Origin: Cyanobacteria bacterium M_DeepCast_100m_m1_067
Lineage (GTDB): Bacteria > Cyanobacteriota > Cyanobacteriia > PCC-6307 > Cyanobiaceae
Reading direction: 5' to 3'
DNA: 32,203 nt
NCBI GenBank assembly: GCA_016882385.1
Contig: VGQC01000008.1
Coordinates: 1-32,203, forward strand
The translations under genes were made by a program, and so were the position numbers. This document shows, in pieces, positions 18,173-24,799 of this stretch. Numbering within the stretch: the first letter of the stretch is position 1; each line of letters opens with the position of its first letter. Below the pieces are notes generated by a model. It was not told the origin of the DNA and ran no database searches. It saw nothing but the letters and a program-made list of their open reading frames with translations.

Positions 18173-18547
18173 TCAGGTGAGGGGGAGGTCGGAAGGAGAT
18201 GGCACCAGGCCCAGCACGGCCTGACGGCCGAGCCAGAGCCCCAGGGCCACCATCAGGATTCCCGCGAGGCGCTCCAGCTGCTGAGGTGGCATCACCCGTG
18301 CCAGCCAGCGGCCCAGCAACACCCCCACCAGGCTGGAGCTGATCAGGGCCAGGGAGGCCCCCACAAACACCACCAGCGGTCGACCCGACTGGGCGGACAG
18401 CAGTAATGCGGCGAGTTGGGTCTTGTCGCCAAGCTCAGCCAGGAACACCGTGGTGAAGGTGGTCAAAAACGCTGCACCCCAAGTTCCGGCCTTGGGCGCG
18501 GATGATGCGGCTTGGGCGGGTTTGGGGAGCTCGCTGTCGTTGCTCAT
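18173..18547 (-). CDS. UPF0016/GDT1 hemi-transporter, first of a pair (probable Mn2+ export)
   Basis: A 124-residue single-repeat UPF0016/GDT1 protein. A hydrophilic leader (1-22) precedes three membrane helices; ELGDKTQLA is at 38-46. It differs clearly from its partner downstream, so this is an old split pair rather than a recent duplication. The start ATG at 18547 lies in the last copy (in reading direction) of a 13-bp tandem repeat that offers ATG codons in all three frames. Translation is probably tied to the preceding Cys-cluster gene. The expected role is manganese efflux across the plasma or thylakoid membrane together with the downstream partner. Confidence 0.92.
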   Translation of the reverse strand: MSNDSELPKPAQAASSAPKAGTWGAAFLTTFTTVFLAELGDKTQLAALLLSAQSGRPLVVFVGASLALISSSLVGVLLGRWLARVMPPQQLERLAGILMVALGLWLGRQAVLGLVPSPSDLPLT

Positions 18548-18581
18548 GGGGTTTGCTCATGGGCGTTGCTCATGGGCGTTG
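18538..18581. repeat. 13-bp tandem repeat, three copies plus a partial fourth, spanning a gene start and stop
   Basis: Plus-strand units are CGTTGCTCATGGG (18538-18550), GTTTGCTCATGGG (18551-18563), CGTTGCTCATGGG (18564-18576), then CGTTG. The outer copies are identical and the middle differs at two bases. On the minus strand each unit supplies CCCATGAGCAA, so ATG codons fall at 18573, 18560 and 18547, each in a different frame because 13 is not a multiple of three. The unit at 18564-18576 also contains the TGA of the upstream Cys-cluster gene. Confidence 0.9.
18544..18573 (-). CDS. Possible 9-codon leader ORF before the hemi-exporter gene
   Basis: Reading from ATG 18573 gives nine codons (MSNAHEQTP) and TGA. 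Its ATG overlaps the stop of the Cys-cluster gene (ATGA) and its TGA overlaps the hemi-exporter ATG (ATGA). This could be a translational relay or just a by-product of the tandem repeat. There is no evidence of expression. Confidence 0.3.
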   Translation of the reverse strand: MSNAHEQTP

Positions 18582-19019
18582 TCGGATGGCACGCCGGAAG
18601 CGCCGCATCACCCTGCCACGGCCTCCGTATTCACTGCGGATCTGTTGGAGGCAACAGCCGATCGCCAGACGGTCGCCGGCGCCGGGGTCCTCGGGTGAGC
18701 CAAACAGCTTGACCAGATTGGCGACGTTGCAGAAATCGGGGCGGTCGGCATAGATCCGGCAGCTGCGCGAGCCGGTGTTGAAGTGAATGCACCAGCCATC
18801 GGCGCCCACCATGGCCAGGTATTGCTCCTGCTGTGCGGGGCTGAGGGCATCGATCGCCTCCTGCCGCAGGCTCGGATCCAGGCGGCAGCAGGCCCCGCAA
18901 CCGCTGATGCAGCGCCACTGCTCCTGCTTCTTCACCTGCCCCTGCGCCTCTCCCGGCTGGTCCTCATGGTCTGGGCTGGAGGTGTTGCTCGCCATCGCCC
19001 GGTTGCAACTGCTGACCAT
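18570..19019 (-). CDS. YkgJ-type CxxxCxxCC cysteine-cluster protein
   Basis: A 149-residue protein with the Zn/Fe-chelating cysteine-cluster pattern: [13 protein letters not shown] (C37, C41, C44, C45), then C77 in WCIHF, C87 in [13 protein letters not shown] with C97, and CC at 122-123. The family is annotated as metal-chelating with no established reaction. ATG 19019 and ATG 18995 are both possible starts; the first 25 residues are polar and poorly conserved-looking. It sits upstream of the two hemi-exporters, its TGA lying in the 13-bp repeat that also provides the next start. A link to metal homeostasis is suggested by context only. It is divergent from psb30. Confidence 0.88.
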   Translation of the reverse strand: MVSSCNRAMASNTSSPDHEDQPGEAQGQVKKQEQWRCISGCGACCRLDPSLRQEAIDALSPAQQEQYLAMVGADGWCIHFNTGSRSCRIYADRPDFCNVANLVKLFGSPEDPGAGDRLAIGCCLQQIRSEYGGRGRVMRRFRRAIRQRP

Positions 19020-19068
19020 TCAGCCACAGGCCAGCGACAGCCCAGCAAGAGCCCAGCCAAGAGCGCCG

Positions 19069-19087
19069 CTGTGACAAGCCGTCACAG
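19069..19087. promoter_or_regulatory. Perfect inverted repeat, 7-bp arms, in the divergent Cys-cluster/psb30 region
   Basis: CTGTGAC (19069-19075), five-base spacer AAGCC, GTCACAG (19081-19087). It lies 82 bp upstream of the psb30 ATG and 50 bp upstream of the opposite gene. The half-site TGTGA recalls CRP-family operators, but the centre is 7 bases rather than the usual 6. It could be an operator or a short hairpin. Confidence 0.4.
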
Positions 19088-19124
19088 AGCCAGGCGGCAG
19101 CCCTGGCGAAGCGGGACCTACGCC

Positions 19125-19130
19125 TAACCT
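19125..19130 (+). promoter_or_regulatory. Candidate -10 element (TAACCT) for psb30
   Basis: TAACCT lies 38 bp before the psb30 ATG and fits the TAnnnT -10 form. No good -35 box is seen at 16-18 bp spacing. The call rests on position and the T1, A2 and T6 matches only. Confidence 0.3.
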
Positions 19131-19168
19131 GCAACCACAGCGTTTGCCGCTTCTCAGCCGCCATCACC

Positions 19169-19276
19169 ATGGGTATCGACTTTCATCTGATCGCGAATTT
19201 CGCCGCCCTAGCCCTGATCACCCTGGCCGGCCCGGCCGTGATCTTCGTGCTCTTCTACCGCCGCGGCGCGCTCTGA
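19169..19276 (+). CDS. psb30: Photosystem II protein Psb30 (Ycf12)
   Basis: A 35-residue single-helix protein from ATG 19169 to TGA 19274-19276. After a short polar start ([11 protein letters not shown]), the membrane segment [18 protein letters not shown] (about 13-30) is followed by RRGAL. The LAGP-VIF core and the Arg-Gly-x-Leu end are characteristic of Psb30/Ycf12, a peripheral low-mass subunit of the photosystem II core in the thylakoid membrane. It is easily missed because of its size. Its last 22 bp overlap, in antisense, the end of the convergent ClC gene. Upstream lie a TAACCT element and a 7-bp inverted repeat. Confidence 0.92.
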   Translation: MGIDFHLIANFAALALITLAGPAVIFVLFYRRGAL

Positions 19277-20592
19277 TCCGACGCCAGCTCCGGCGTCCGG
19301 CCCAGGTTCCAAAGGGCGTGATAAATCGGTTCGGGCTGGATTCGGCGGCCAACGGTGGCCGCAATCACAGCGCTGAGCAGGATGCCGAAGAGCCATTGCT
19401 GATCGCCCGCCATGCGCAGGGCGAAGAGCACCGTCATCAGCGGCAGCTGGGTGGCTCCGGCTAAACCTGCTGCCATTCCCAACGCCAGGCCGAGCTGGGC
19501 ATCCCCGCCGAAGAGCTCCAGGGCACCACTGCCGAACAAGGCACCGATCGCGAAGGCGGGGTCAATCAGCCCCCCAGGTACCCCAGCGGCCAGGGCCAAC
19601 ACGGGCGCCACGATCCGTGAGCCCAGCACCAGCCACCAGGCGGCGATGCTCACCGGCTCCCCCGGGATGGGCAAGCTTCCCTGACCGTCCAGCAGCTGGC
19701 CCATCAACGCCTCGCCATCGCCGCCACTCCAGCCACCGCTGGCCAAGGCGATCAGCCCCAGGGCCAGGCCGAGCCCGAGCCCCCAGGCCAGGGGCCGTTG
19801 CCGCACCCGCTGATGCAGCAGCGCCGAGCTGGTGAGCAGCAGGCGGCTGAACAGCCCCCCCAGCAGGCCGCCGCCGATCCCGACCGGCAGCGCCCAGAGC
19901 AGCTGCTGCCACTCGGGTTGGGGGGTCTGCACCAGACCCAGGGTGAAGATCGGGATGCCTTCGAGGTTGCTCACCAGGGCGGCGGCGGCGCACACCACGG
20001 CTGCAGGCCAGAGCACCGACGTCTGGAAGCGGCCGGAGAGCTCCTCGATCACGAACACCACCCCCATCAGCGGGCTGTTAAACCCTCCTGCCAGGCCGGC
20101 GCCGGCGCCGATGGCCATCAGGCTCTGGGGCTGAAGCTGGGAGAGCAGCCGCGGAAAGCGACGGCGCAGCCCATGGGCCACGGCGGCACCCACCTGCACC
20201 ACCGGTCCTTCCCGGCCCAGGGGCATCAGGGCCAGGCTGGCGGCGCTCCAGAGTGCCAGCCGCGCCAGGGTTGGACCGCGGCTCATCAGCTGGGGGGCTT
20301 TGGCGGGATCCTCCAGGCATTCGAGCGTCTGGGGAATGCCGGAGCCGGCACCCCGGGCCAGGGGCCCGGCCTGCAGCCACAGCAGCAGGGGCATCACCAG
20401 CACCGGTGCGAAAGCCAGAGCCAGGCTCTGGGTCGTCCAGTGCCCGCCCCGGAAGCTGGGCAGCTGGTGCAGCAGCAGGTCCTGGGCGCGGTCCACCAGG
20501 TTGAGGGGCCAGCAGGCCAGGCCCACCAGCACGCCGATCAGCAGAAGCTGAAGCAGGGTGCGCAGGGGGGAGCGGAGCAGGGGGAGTCCCAT
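19255..20592 (-). CDS. ClC-family chloride channel/antiporter
   Basis: A 445-residue polytopic membrane protein from ATG 20592, 1 bp after the recJ stop. ClC filter motifs are present: GSGIP (83-87), GREGP (126-130) with the gating glutamate E128, and [14 protein letters not shown] in place of the usual GxFxP region. VIEEL (181-185) keeps the two glutamates corresponding to the internal proton path of ClC-ec1 (E202/E203), and Y424 in EPIYHALW matches the filter tyrosine. This supports H+/anion exchange rather than a passive channel. Anion preference is not readable. The final codons overlap psb30 tail-to-tail by 22 bp. Confidence 0.93.
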   Translation of the reverse strand: MGLPLLRSPLRTLLQLLLIGVLVGLACWPLNLVDRAQDLLLHQLPSFRGGHWTTQSLALAFAPVLVMPLLLWLQAGPLARGAGSGIPQTLECLEDPAKAPQLMSRGPTLARLALWSAASLALMPLGREGPVVQVGAAVAHGLRRRFPRLLSQLQPQSLMAIGAGAGLAGGFNSPLMGVVFVIEELSGRFQTSVLWPAAVVCAAAALVSNLEGIPIFTLGLVQTPQPEWQQLLWALPVGIGGGLLGGLFSRLLLTSSALLHQRVRQRPLAWGLGLGLALGLIALASGGWSGGDGEALMGQLLDGQGSLPIPGEPVSIAAWWLVLGSRIVAPVLALAAGVPGGLIDPAFAIGALFGSGALELFGGDAQLGLALGMAAGLAGATQLPLMTVLFALRMAGDQQWLFGILLSAVIAATVGRRIQPEPIYHALWNLGRTPELASDQSAPRR

Positions 20593-20593
20593 T

Positions 20594-22489
20594 TCAGGCA
20601 ACGAGTCCTAGGGCGATGGCGGCGTCCTGGATGAGGGCTCGCACATAGGGGTGGTCATGGCTGGTGCCCTCGGCACTGGTGAGTTCCTCCCCGGCCGCAT
20701 TGCGCACCACCAGGCCGGCCCCCTCGCGGCGGCACCAGTAGGTGCGGTCGCGCCGCTTCAGCACCACTTCATCGCTGCCGCTCGCCCCACCGGCGCTGGG
20801 CCGCAGTCCCACCAGTTCGAGTTGCAGGCGCTCCTCCCCCTGCCAGCTGTTGAGGGCCAGGCGGTAGGCCACATCCACCTGCTGCGGCAGGTTGGCCTCC
20901 CCCTGCCAGCGCCAGCCCATCGCCCGCAGGCTGTGGTCTCCCTGGCGCAGCTCCAGCTGCAGGTGTCCCCCGCGCAGCAGTTTCTGGCTGGCCACCTGGC
21001 AGCCCTGGCTCCAGAACACCGGCTGGGGGTGGCCGATGCCGAAGGGCTCGAGCCGTTGCAGCTGCCGGTGGAAGTCGCGGTCGATCTGGGCGAACGGCAG
21101 CAGGGCCTCCGGTTCCACCGGGGTGCCCTGGCCGGCCTGCTGCAGCCAGGCGTCGGCCAGCTGGTTGAGTTGCTCGTGCAGCGCTGCCACCTGGTCGGCC
21201 CGCACGGTGAACCCCCCTGCTGCGGGGTGGCCGCCAAAGCGCTCCAGCAGCGGGGCGCACTGCTGCAGGGCCCGATCCACGGCAAACCCCCGGGGCGCCC
21301 GCACCGAGGCCCGCAGGCGGCCCTGGCCCTCGCCGGCCAGCAGGGCGGCGGGTAGACCGAAGCGCTCCACCAGCCGCGCTGCCACGATGCCGATCACGCC
21401 GTGGTGCCAGTGGTTTTGCGCCAGCAGCAGAAAGGCGGGGCGCCGAGGGCCATCAGCTTCCAGCAGGGCGATCGCCTCCGCCTCGATGGCGCTGCAGAGG
21501 TCGCGGCGCTGCCGGTTGAGGGCCTCGCAGTCTCGCGCCAGATCCAGAGCCCGGTCGGGATCGTCGGTGGTGAGCAGCTCCACCACCAGCTGGGGATCCC
21601 CGAGCCGGCCCACGGCATTGATCCGCGGGGCGATCTGAAATCCCACCGCCTGGGCATCGAGCGGGGTCTCGTCCAGTCCGGCCAGCCGCTGCAGGGCCTG
21701 TAAGCCGGCCAGGGCACTGCGGCTTAGCCCGGGTAATCCGTCGATCAGCCAGCGGCGGTTCACCCCCACCAGCGGCGCCATGTCGGCGATCGTGCCGATG
21801 CAGAACAGGTTGAGGGCGATCTGCAGGCCGTCGGCCCGCTTGAGGCTTTGGCAGAGGGCCGCCGCCAGCACGTAGGCGAGGCCCACCCCAGCCAGGCCGC
21901 GATAGGGCGATCCATCCGGGGTGCGCTGCGGGTGCAGCAGGGCCAGGTGGGGCGGCAGGGGATCCGGAATCGTGTGGTGGTCGGTGAGGATCGCCTCGAT
22001 GCCAAGCGCTTCGGCCCGCTCCAGGGCCTCCAGGGCCGACACACCGTTGTCGACCGTCACCAGCAGGGCCACGCCCTGCTCGGCCAAGCGCTCCACCATG
22101 GCGGCGTTGAGGCCATAGCCGTCGTCCATGCGGCTGGGGATCGCCGCGATCGGCCGGGCCCCCAGGCGCTGCAGCACCCCCACCAGCAGGGCCGTGCTGG
22201 TCATGCCGTCGGCGTCGTAGTCGCCGCAGATGGCCACCTGTTCCCCCTGGCTGCAGGCCCGTTTCAGCCGGGCCACGGCCTTGGCCAGGTCGGGGAAGTG
22301 GCGGGCCGCGGGCGGTGCGGCGGGCGGATCCAAAAGGGCCGCGATCGCCTCTGGACTGTTGAAGCCGCGCCGGCTCAGCACCGCCAGCAAGGCCTCCGGC
22401 AGCGGACTGTCTGCTGGCGCCTGGCAGAGCCCCTCAGGCGCCAGGGGAGCCGGCAGGTGCCAGCGTTGCTGATCAAGGGCAGGCAGCAA
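20594..22489 (-). CDS. recJ: Single-stranded-DNA-specific exonuclease RecJ
   Basis: RecJ degrades single-stranded DNA 5' to 3' in recombination and repair. DHH-family motifs are clear (numbering from the chosen start): DYDADGM (90-96), TVDNG (145-149), TDHH (169-172), GTIADMAPL, and the DHHA1 motif FGGHPAAGGF. An OB-type domain with SDEVVLKRRDRTYWCRR near the end follows. I place the start at TTG 22489 (631 residues) because MLPALDQQRWHLP resembles family N-termini. The open frame continues upstream to 22657, but that part is Arg/Ser/Cys-rich and would run into the divergent HAD gene. The start is therefore the weak point. The ClC gene follows after 1 bp. Confidence 0.93.
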   Translation of the reverse strand: MLPALDQQRWHLPAPLAPEGLCQAPADSPLPEALLAVLSRRGFNSPEAIAALLDPPAAPPAARHFPDLAKAVARLKRACSQGEQVAICGDYDADGMTSTALLVGVLQRLGARPIAAIPSRMDDGYGLNAAMVERLAEQGVALLVTVDNGVSALEALERAEALGIEAILTDHHTIPDPLPPHLALLHPQRTPDGSPYRGLAGVGLAYVLAAALCQSLKRADGLQIALNLFCIGTIADMAPLVGVNRRWLIDGLPGLSRSALAGLQALQRLAGLDETPLDAQAVGFQIAPRINAVGRLGDPQLVVELLTTDDPDRALDLARDCEALNRQRRDLCSAIEAEAIALLEADGPRRPAFLLLAQNHWHHGVIGIVAARLVERFGLPAALLAGEGQGRLRASVRAPRGFAVDRALQQCAPLLERFGGHPAAGGFTVRADQVAALHEQLNQLADAWLQQAGQGTPVEPEALLPFAQIDRDFHRQLQRLEPFGIGHPQPVFWSQGCQVASQKLLRGGHLQLELRQGDHSLRAMGWRWQGEANLPQQVDVAYRLALNSWQGEERLQLELVGLRPSAGGASGSDEVVLKRRDRTYWCRREGAGLVVRNAAGEELTSAEGTSHDHPYVRALIQDAAIALGLVA

Positions 22490-22577
22490 CGACGGCGCAA
22501 CCAGGGCCTCGCCATTGTGCGGCGCCTGCCGTGCGGATGCATCCCCGTAGCCTGCGTCTGCGCTGCAGCACCAGCCG

Positions 22578-23330
22578 ATGGCCTTGCAGGCCCTGCTCTG
22601 GGACGTTGACGGCACCCTGGCCGAGACGGAGCGCGACGGCCATCGGCTCGCCTTCAACCGGGCCTTTGCTGAGCTGGGCGTGCCCCTGCACTGGGATGGA
22701 GAGCGTTACGGCGAGCTGCTCGCCATCAGCGGCGGCCGTGAACGCATCGCCGCAGCCCTGGCGGAGCTGCAGGGGGCCCCGCCCGAGGCCGCGTTGGTGG
22801 CGGATCTGCAGGCCCGCAAGCAACGCCATTACGCCGCCCTGGTGGCGGCTGGTGAGCTGCAGCTTCGCCCCGGCGTGGCAGAGCTGATCGGCATGGTTCA
22901 TGCCGCTGGTCTGCCCCAGGGGATCGTGACCACCAGCGGTCGCATGGCCGTGGCCGCCCTGGCCGAGCATCTGCTGGGGCCGTTGGCCGCCTGTTTCAGC
23001 GTCTGGGTGTGCGGCGACGATGTCGCCCGCAAAAAGCCTGATCCCGAGGCCTACCACCGCGCCCTGGCGCAGTTGGGATTGCCGGCCCGGGCGGCGCTGG
23101 CGCTGGAAGACTCCGGCAACGGCCTGGCGGCGGCCGATCAGGCCGGGCTGGCCTGCCTGCTGACGCTGAGCCACTACGGCAGCGCCGAACCGCCCGAGCG
23201 GTTCAGCCGGGCTCGGGCGGTGGTGACGCAGCTGGGCAGCGGTGCGAGCTTGGTGCGGGGGCCCGCTTGCCAGGGCGGGCAGATCACGCTCTCCTATCTG
23301 CAGGATCTGCTGGAGGCACCACAGCTGTGA
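22578..23330 (+). CDS. HAD-superfamily phosphatase (CbbY/Gph-like)
   Basis: A 250-residue haloacid-dehalogenase hydrolase. Motif I is DVDGTLAETERDGHR (9-23) with nucleophile D9 and acid D11. A helical cap follows. Motif II is IVTTSG, motif III includes KKPDPEAY, and motif IV is LEDSGNGLAAADQAG. CbbY-type enzymes remove phosphate from sugar phosphates such as xylulose-1,5-bisphosphate, an inhibitor of Rubisco. That role is attractive in a phototroph but the substrate is not established here. The stop overlaps the next gene as GTGA. Confidence 0.93.
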   Translation: MALQALLWDVDGTLAETERDGHRLAFNRAFAELGVPLHWDGERYGELLAISGGRERIAAALAELQGAPPEAALVADLQARKQRHYAALVAAGELQLRPGVAELIGMVHAAGLPQGIVTTSGRMAVAALAEHLLGPLAACFSVWVCGDDVARKKPDPEAYHRALAQLGLPARAALALEDSGNGLAAADQAGLACLLTLSHYGSAEPPERFSRARAVVTQLGSGASLVRGPACQGGQITLSYLQDLLEAPQL

Positions 23331-23674
23331 CGCGCCTGCCGCTTCAGCGCACCCGCTTCAACCAAGCTCTGGAGCAGCTCGGAGCCCTGCTGCTCGGCAG
23401 CCTGCGCGGCAACTGGCGCCATCGCAGCACCGTGCTGCTGGCCCTGCTGCTGGGTTTCTACGCCGGCAGCAATGTCACTGCCTACGTGCTGCTGCTCATC
23501 CCCGGGGGGCGGCCCATGGCGGTGTTGCTGATGGTGCTGCTGGTGGAGCTGATCGTGCGCCTGCGGGGCCGGCTGGTGAAGACGTCGCCTGGCCTGGGCT
23601 GGGTGGTGGTCGACAACCTGCGCGTTGGGGTGGTGTATGCGGTGGTGCTGGAGGCCTTCAAACTCGGCACCTGA
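23327..23674 (+). CDS. Ycf20-like (DUF565) membrane protein
   Basis: A 115-residue protein. The GTG at 23327 overlaps the HAD stop (GTGA). TRFNQALEQL near the N-terminus, RGNWRHRSTVLLALLLGFYAG (27-47), and the ending DNLRVGVVYAVVLEAFKLGT match the Ycf20/DUF565 family found in cyanobacteria and plastids. Two to three membrane helices are predicted (about 34-58, 64-80 and weakly 91-110). In algae and plants Ycf20 relatives have been linked to non-photochemical quenching; no biochemical activity is known to me. The stop overlaps the glycerate kinase start (TGATG). Confidence 0.87.
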   Translation: MTRLPLQRTRFNQALEQLGALLLGSLRGNWRHRSTVLLALLLGFYAGSNVTAYVLLLIPGGRPMAVLLMVLLVELIVRLRGRLVKTSPGLGWVVVDNLRVGVVYAVVLEAFKLGT

Positions 23675-24570
23675 TGGCCTCCCCTGCGCTGGATCTTGCC
23701 TTCGCGCCCGCCATTGATCCAGGCCTGGATCGCCACTGGCTCCAGCCCCTGCTGGCGGAGCTCACGCGCCTTGGCGCTGGCGGACAGCGGCCGGTGGTGG
23801 CCCTCAATGGACCCGTGGGCGCCGGCAAGAGCACCCTGGCGGCTCTTCTACGCCAACGGGCTGCCGCTCAGGGCCTGAAGCTGGCGGTGGCCTCCATCGA
23901 CGACTTTTACTTGCCCTGGGAGCCGCGCCGGCTGGCCCTCGCCGGCAATCCCTTCGGCGTCTCGCGGGTGCCTCCGGGCAGCCACGACTTGGCCTTGGCG
24001 TGCGCTTGTTTCCGGGAATGGCGGGCCGGCGGCGTGCTGCGGCTGCCACGGTTTGACAAGACCCTGCTGGGAGGACAGGGCGATCGGGTGGGGGTGGAGC
24101 AGCGCGAAGCCGACGTGGTTCTGCTGGAAGGCTGGTTGCTGGGCTGCCGGCCTCTGGGGCCATCCCGGCTCCTCGAGCTTCAAGCCCATGGGGTGGCGGG
24201 CCTGAGCCGCGACGAACAAGCGTGGTTATCCCGATGGGATCAGGCTTTGGAGGCCTACCAAGCACTCTGGGACCAGTGCAGCCAACTTTGGTTGCTGCGT
24301 CCGCAGGGGTGGCACCTGCCGCGCCGCTGGCGTTTCCAAGCGGAGGCCAGGCAACGCCGCCGTGGCGCCGCCTGGCTCCCATCCGCTGCGCTCGAGCAGC
24401 TGGTGCGCTCCAGCCTCTGCTCGCTGCCCCCGGCTGATTACCAAGATCCTCTGATCCACAAAGCCGCGGGTTTGGCAGTCCTCGATGGACGCCGCCGCTG
24501 GTGTGGTGGCTGGATCAGGGATCAGGACGATCAGCTTTCGCCGTCGTCTCCCTCTTCATCCACAGGGTAA
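23674..24570 (+). CDS. glyK: D-glycerate 3-kinase, plant type
   Basis: This enzyme phosphorylates glycerate to 3-phosphoglycerate, the last step of the photorespiratory cycle. The 298-residue product starts at ATG 23674. It has a P-loop GPVGAGKST (46-54), [16 protein letters not shown] (73-88), the PGSHDLALA stretch (101-109), [15 protein letters not shown] (124-138) and [14 protein letters not shown] (148-161), which align well by eye with plant GLYK, a PRK/uridine-kinase-like P-loop family. The C-terminal tail ([14 protein letters not shown]) is encoded antisense to the end of rpmF, a 40-bp tail-to-tail overlap. Coupling to the HAD and Ycf20 genes is likely. Confidence 0.92.
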   Translation: MASPALDLAFAPAIDPGLDRHWLQPLLAELTRLGAGGQRPVVALNGPVGAGKSTLAALLRQRAAAQGLKLAVASIDDFYLPWEPRRLALAGNPFGVSRVPPGSHDLALACACFREWRAGGVLRLPRFDKTLLGGQGDRVGVEQREADVVLLEGWLLGCRPLGPSRLLELQAHGVAGLSRDEQAWLSRWDQALEAYQALWDQCSQLWLLRPQGWHLPRRWRFQAEARQRRRGAAWLPSAALEQLVRSSLCSLPPADYQDPLIHKAAGLAVLDGRRRWCGGWIRDQDDQLSPSSPSSSTG

Positions 24571-24710
24571 ACAAAGCCCTGGGCACGGCCACTCAGCACG
24601 GCCTTGCCGATCGAGAGCGCTTTCTGGGCCGCCACAGCAGCTTTGCCCTTCCAGGTGGCGTGGCGCTGGTTGCGCTTGCCCTTGGAGGTTTTCTTCTTGG
24701 GAACAGCCAT
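24531..24710 (-). CDS. rpmF: 50S ribosomal protein L32
   Basis: A 59-residue basic protein from ATG 24710 to a TGA at 24531-24533. The N-terminus [20 protein letters not shown] is the L32 signature; the chain continues [20 protein letters not shown]. The usual zinc-binding cysteines of some L32 proteins are absent, as in other cyanobacteria. The acidic end (DEEGDDGES) overlaps the glycerate kinase gene in antisense by 40 bp. It is divergent from ftsH with 89 bp between starts. Confidence 0.95.
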   Translation of the reverse strand: MAVPKKKTSKGKRNQRHATWKGKAAVAAQKALSIGKAVLSGRAQGFVYPVDEEGDDGES

Positions 24711-24799
24711 CCCTGCGCGCTCTCACTACCAAACCAAGATCTTCCGTTGTCGCCTGGCCTTTCGTCAAATCGCTAAACTCCGGCCAAAGCCTGAACTCA
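24711..24799. promoter_or_regulatory. Divergent promoter region between rpmF and ftsH
   Basis: For ftsH, TAAACT (24774-24779) lies 20 bp before the GTG and could be a -10 box with a very short leader. For rpmF, the minus strand carries TTGACG (24768-24763), close to a -35 consensus, but a clear -10 at the right spacing is not seen. The two genes must both be driven from this 89-bp stretch or from further inside their neighbours. Confidence 0.35.

Noticed and set aside
19069..19087. A canonical CRP or NtcA site upstream of psb30
   Set aside because: CRP sites have TGTGA-n6-TCACA and NtcA sites GTA-n8-TAC; this element has a 7-base centre and no GTA/TAC pair. It was kept only as an unassigned inverted repeat.
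1311..22348. HIP1 octamers (GCGATCGC) at 1311, 11525, 21468 and 22341
   Set aside because: Four copies in 32 kb is only modestly above a rough chance expectation of about one for this base composition, far from the dense HIP1 pattern of some cyanobacteria. All lie within genes.
24485..24799. An N-terminal extension of ftsH by 105 codons
   Set aside because: The extension is antisense to rpmF, rich in Arg, Ser, Pro and Cys, and has no membrane helix; GTG 24800 gives a sensible FtsH.
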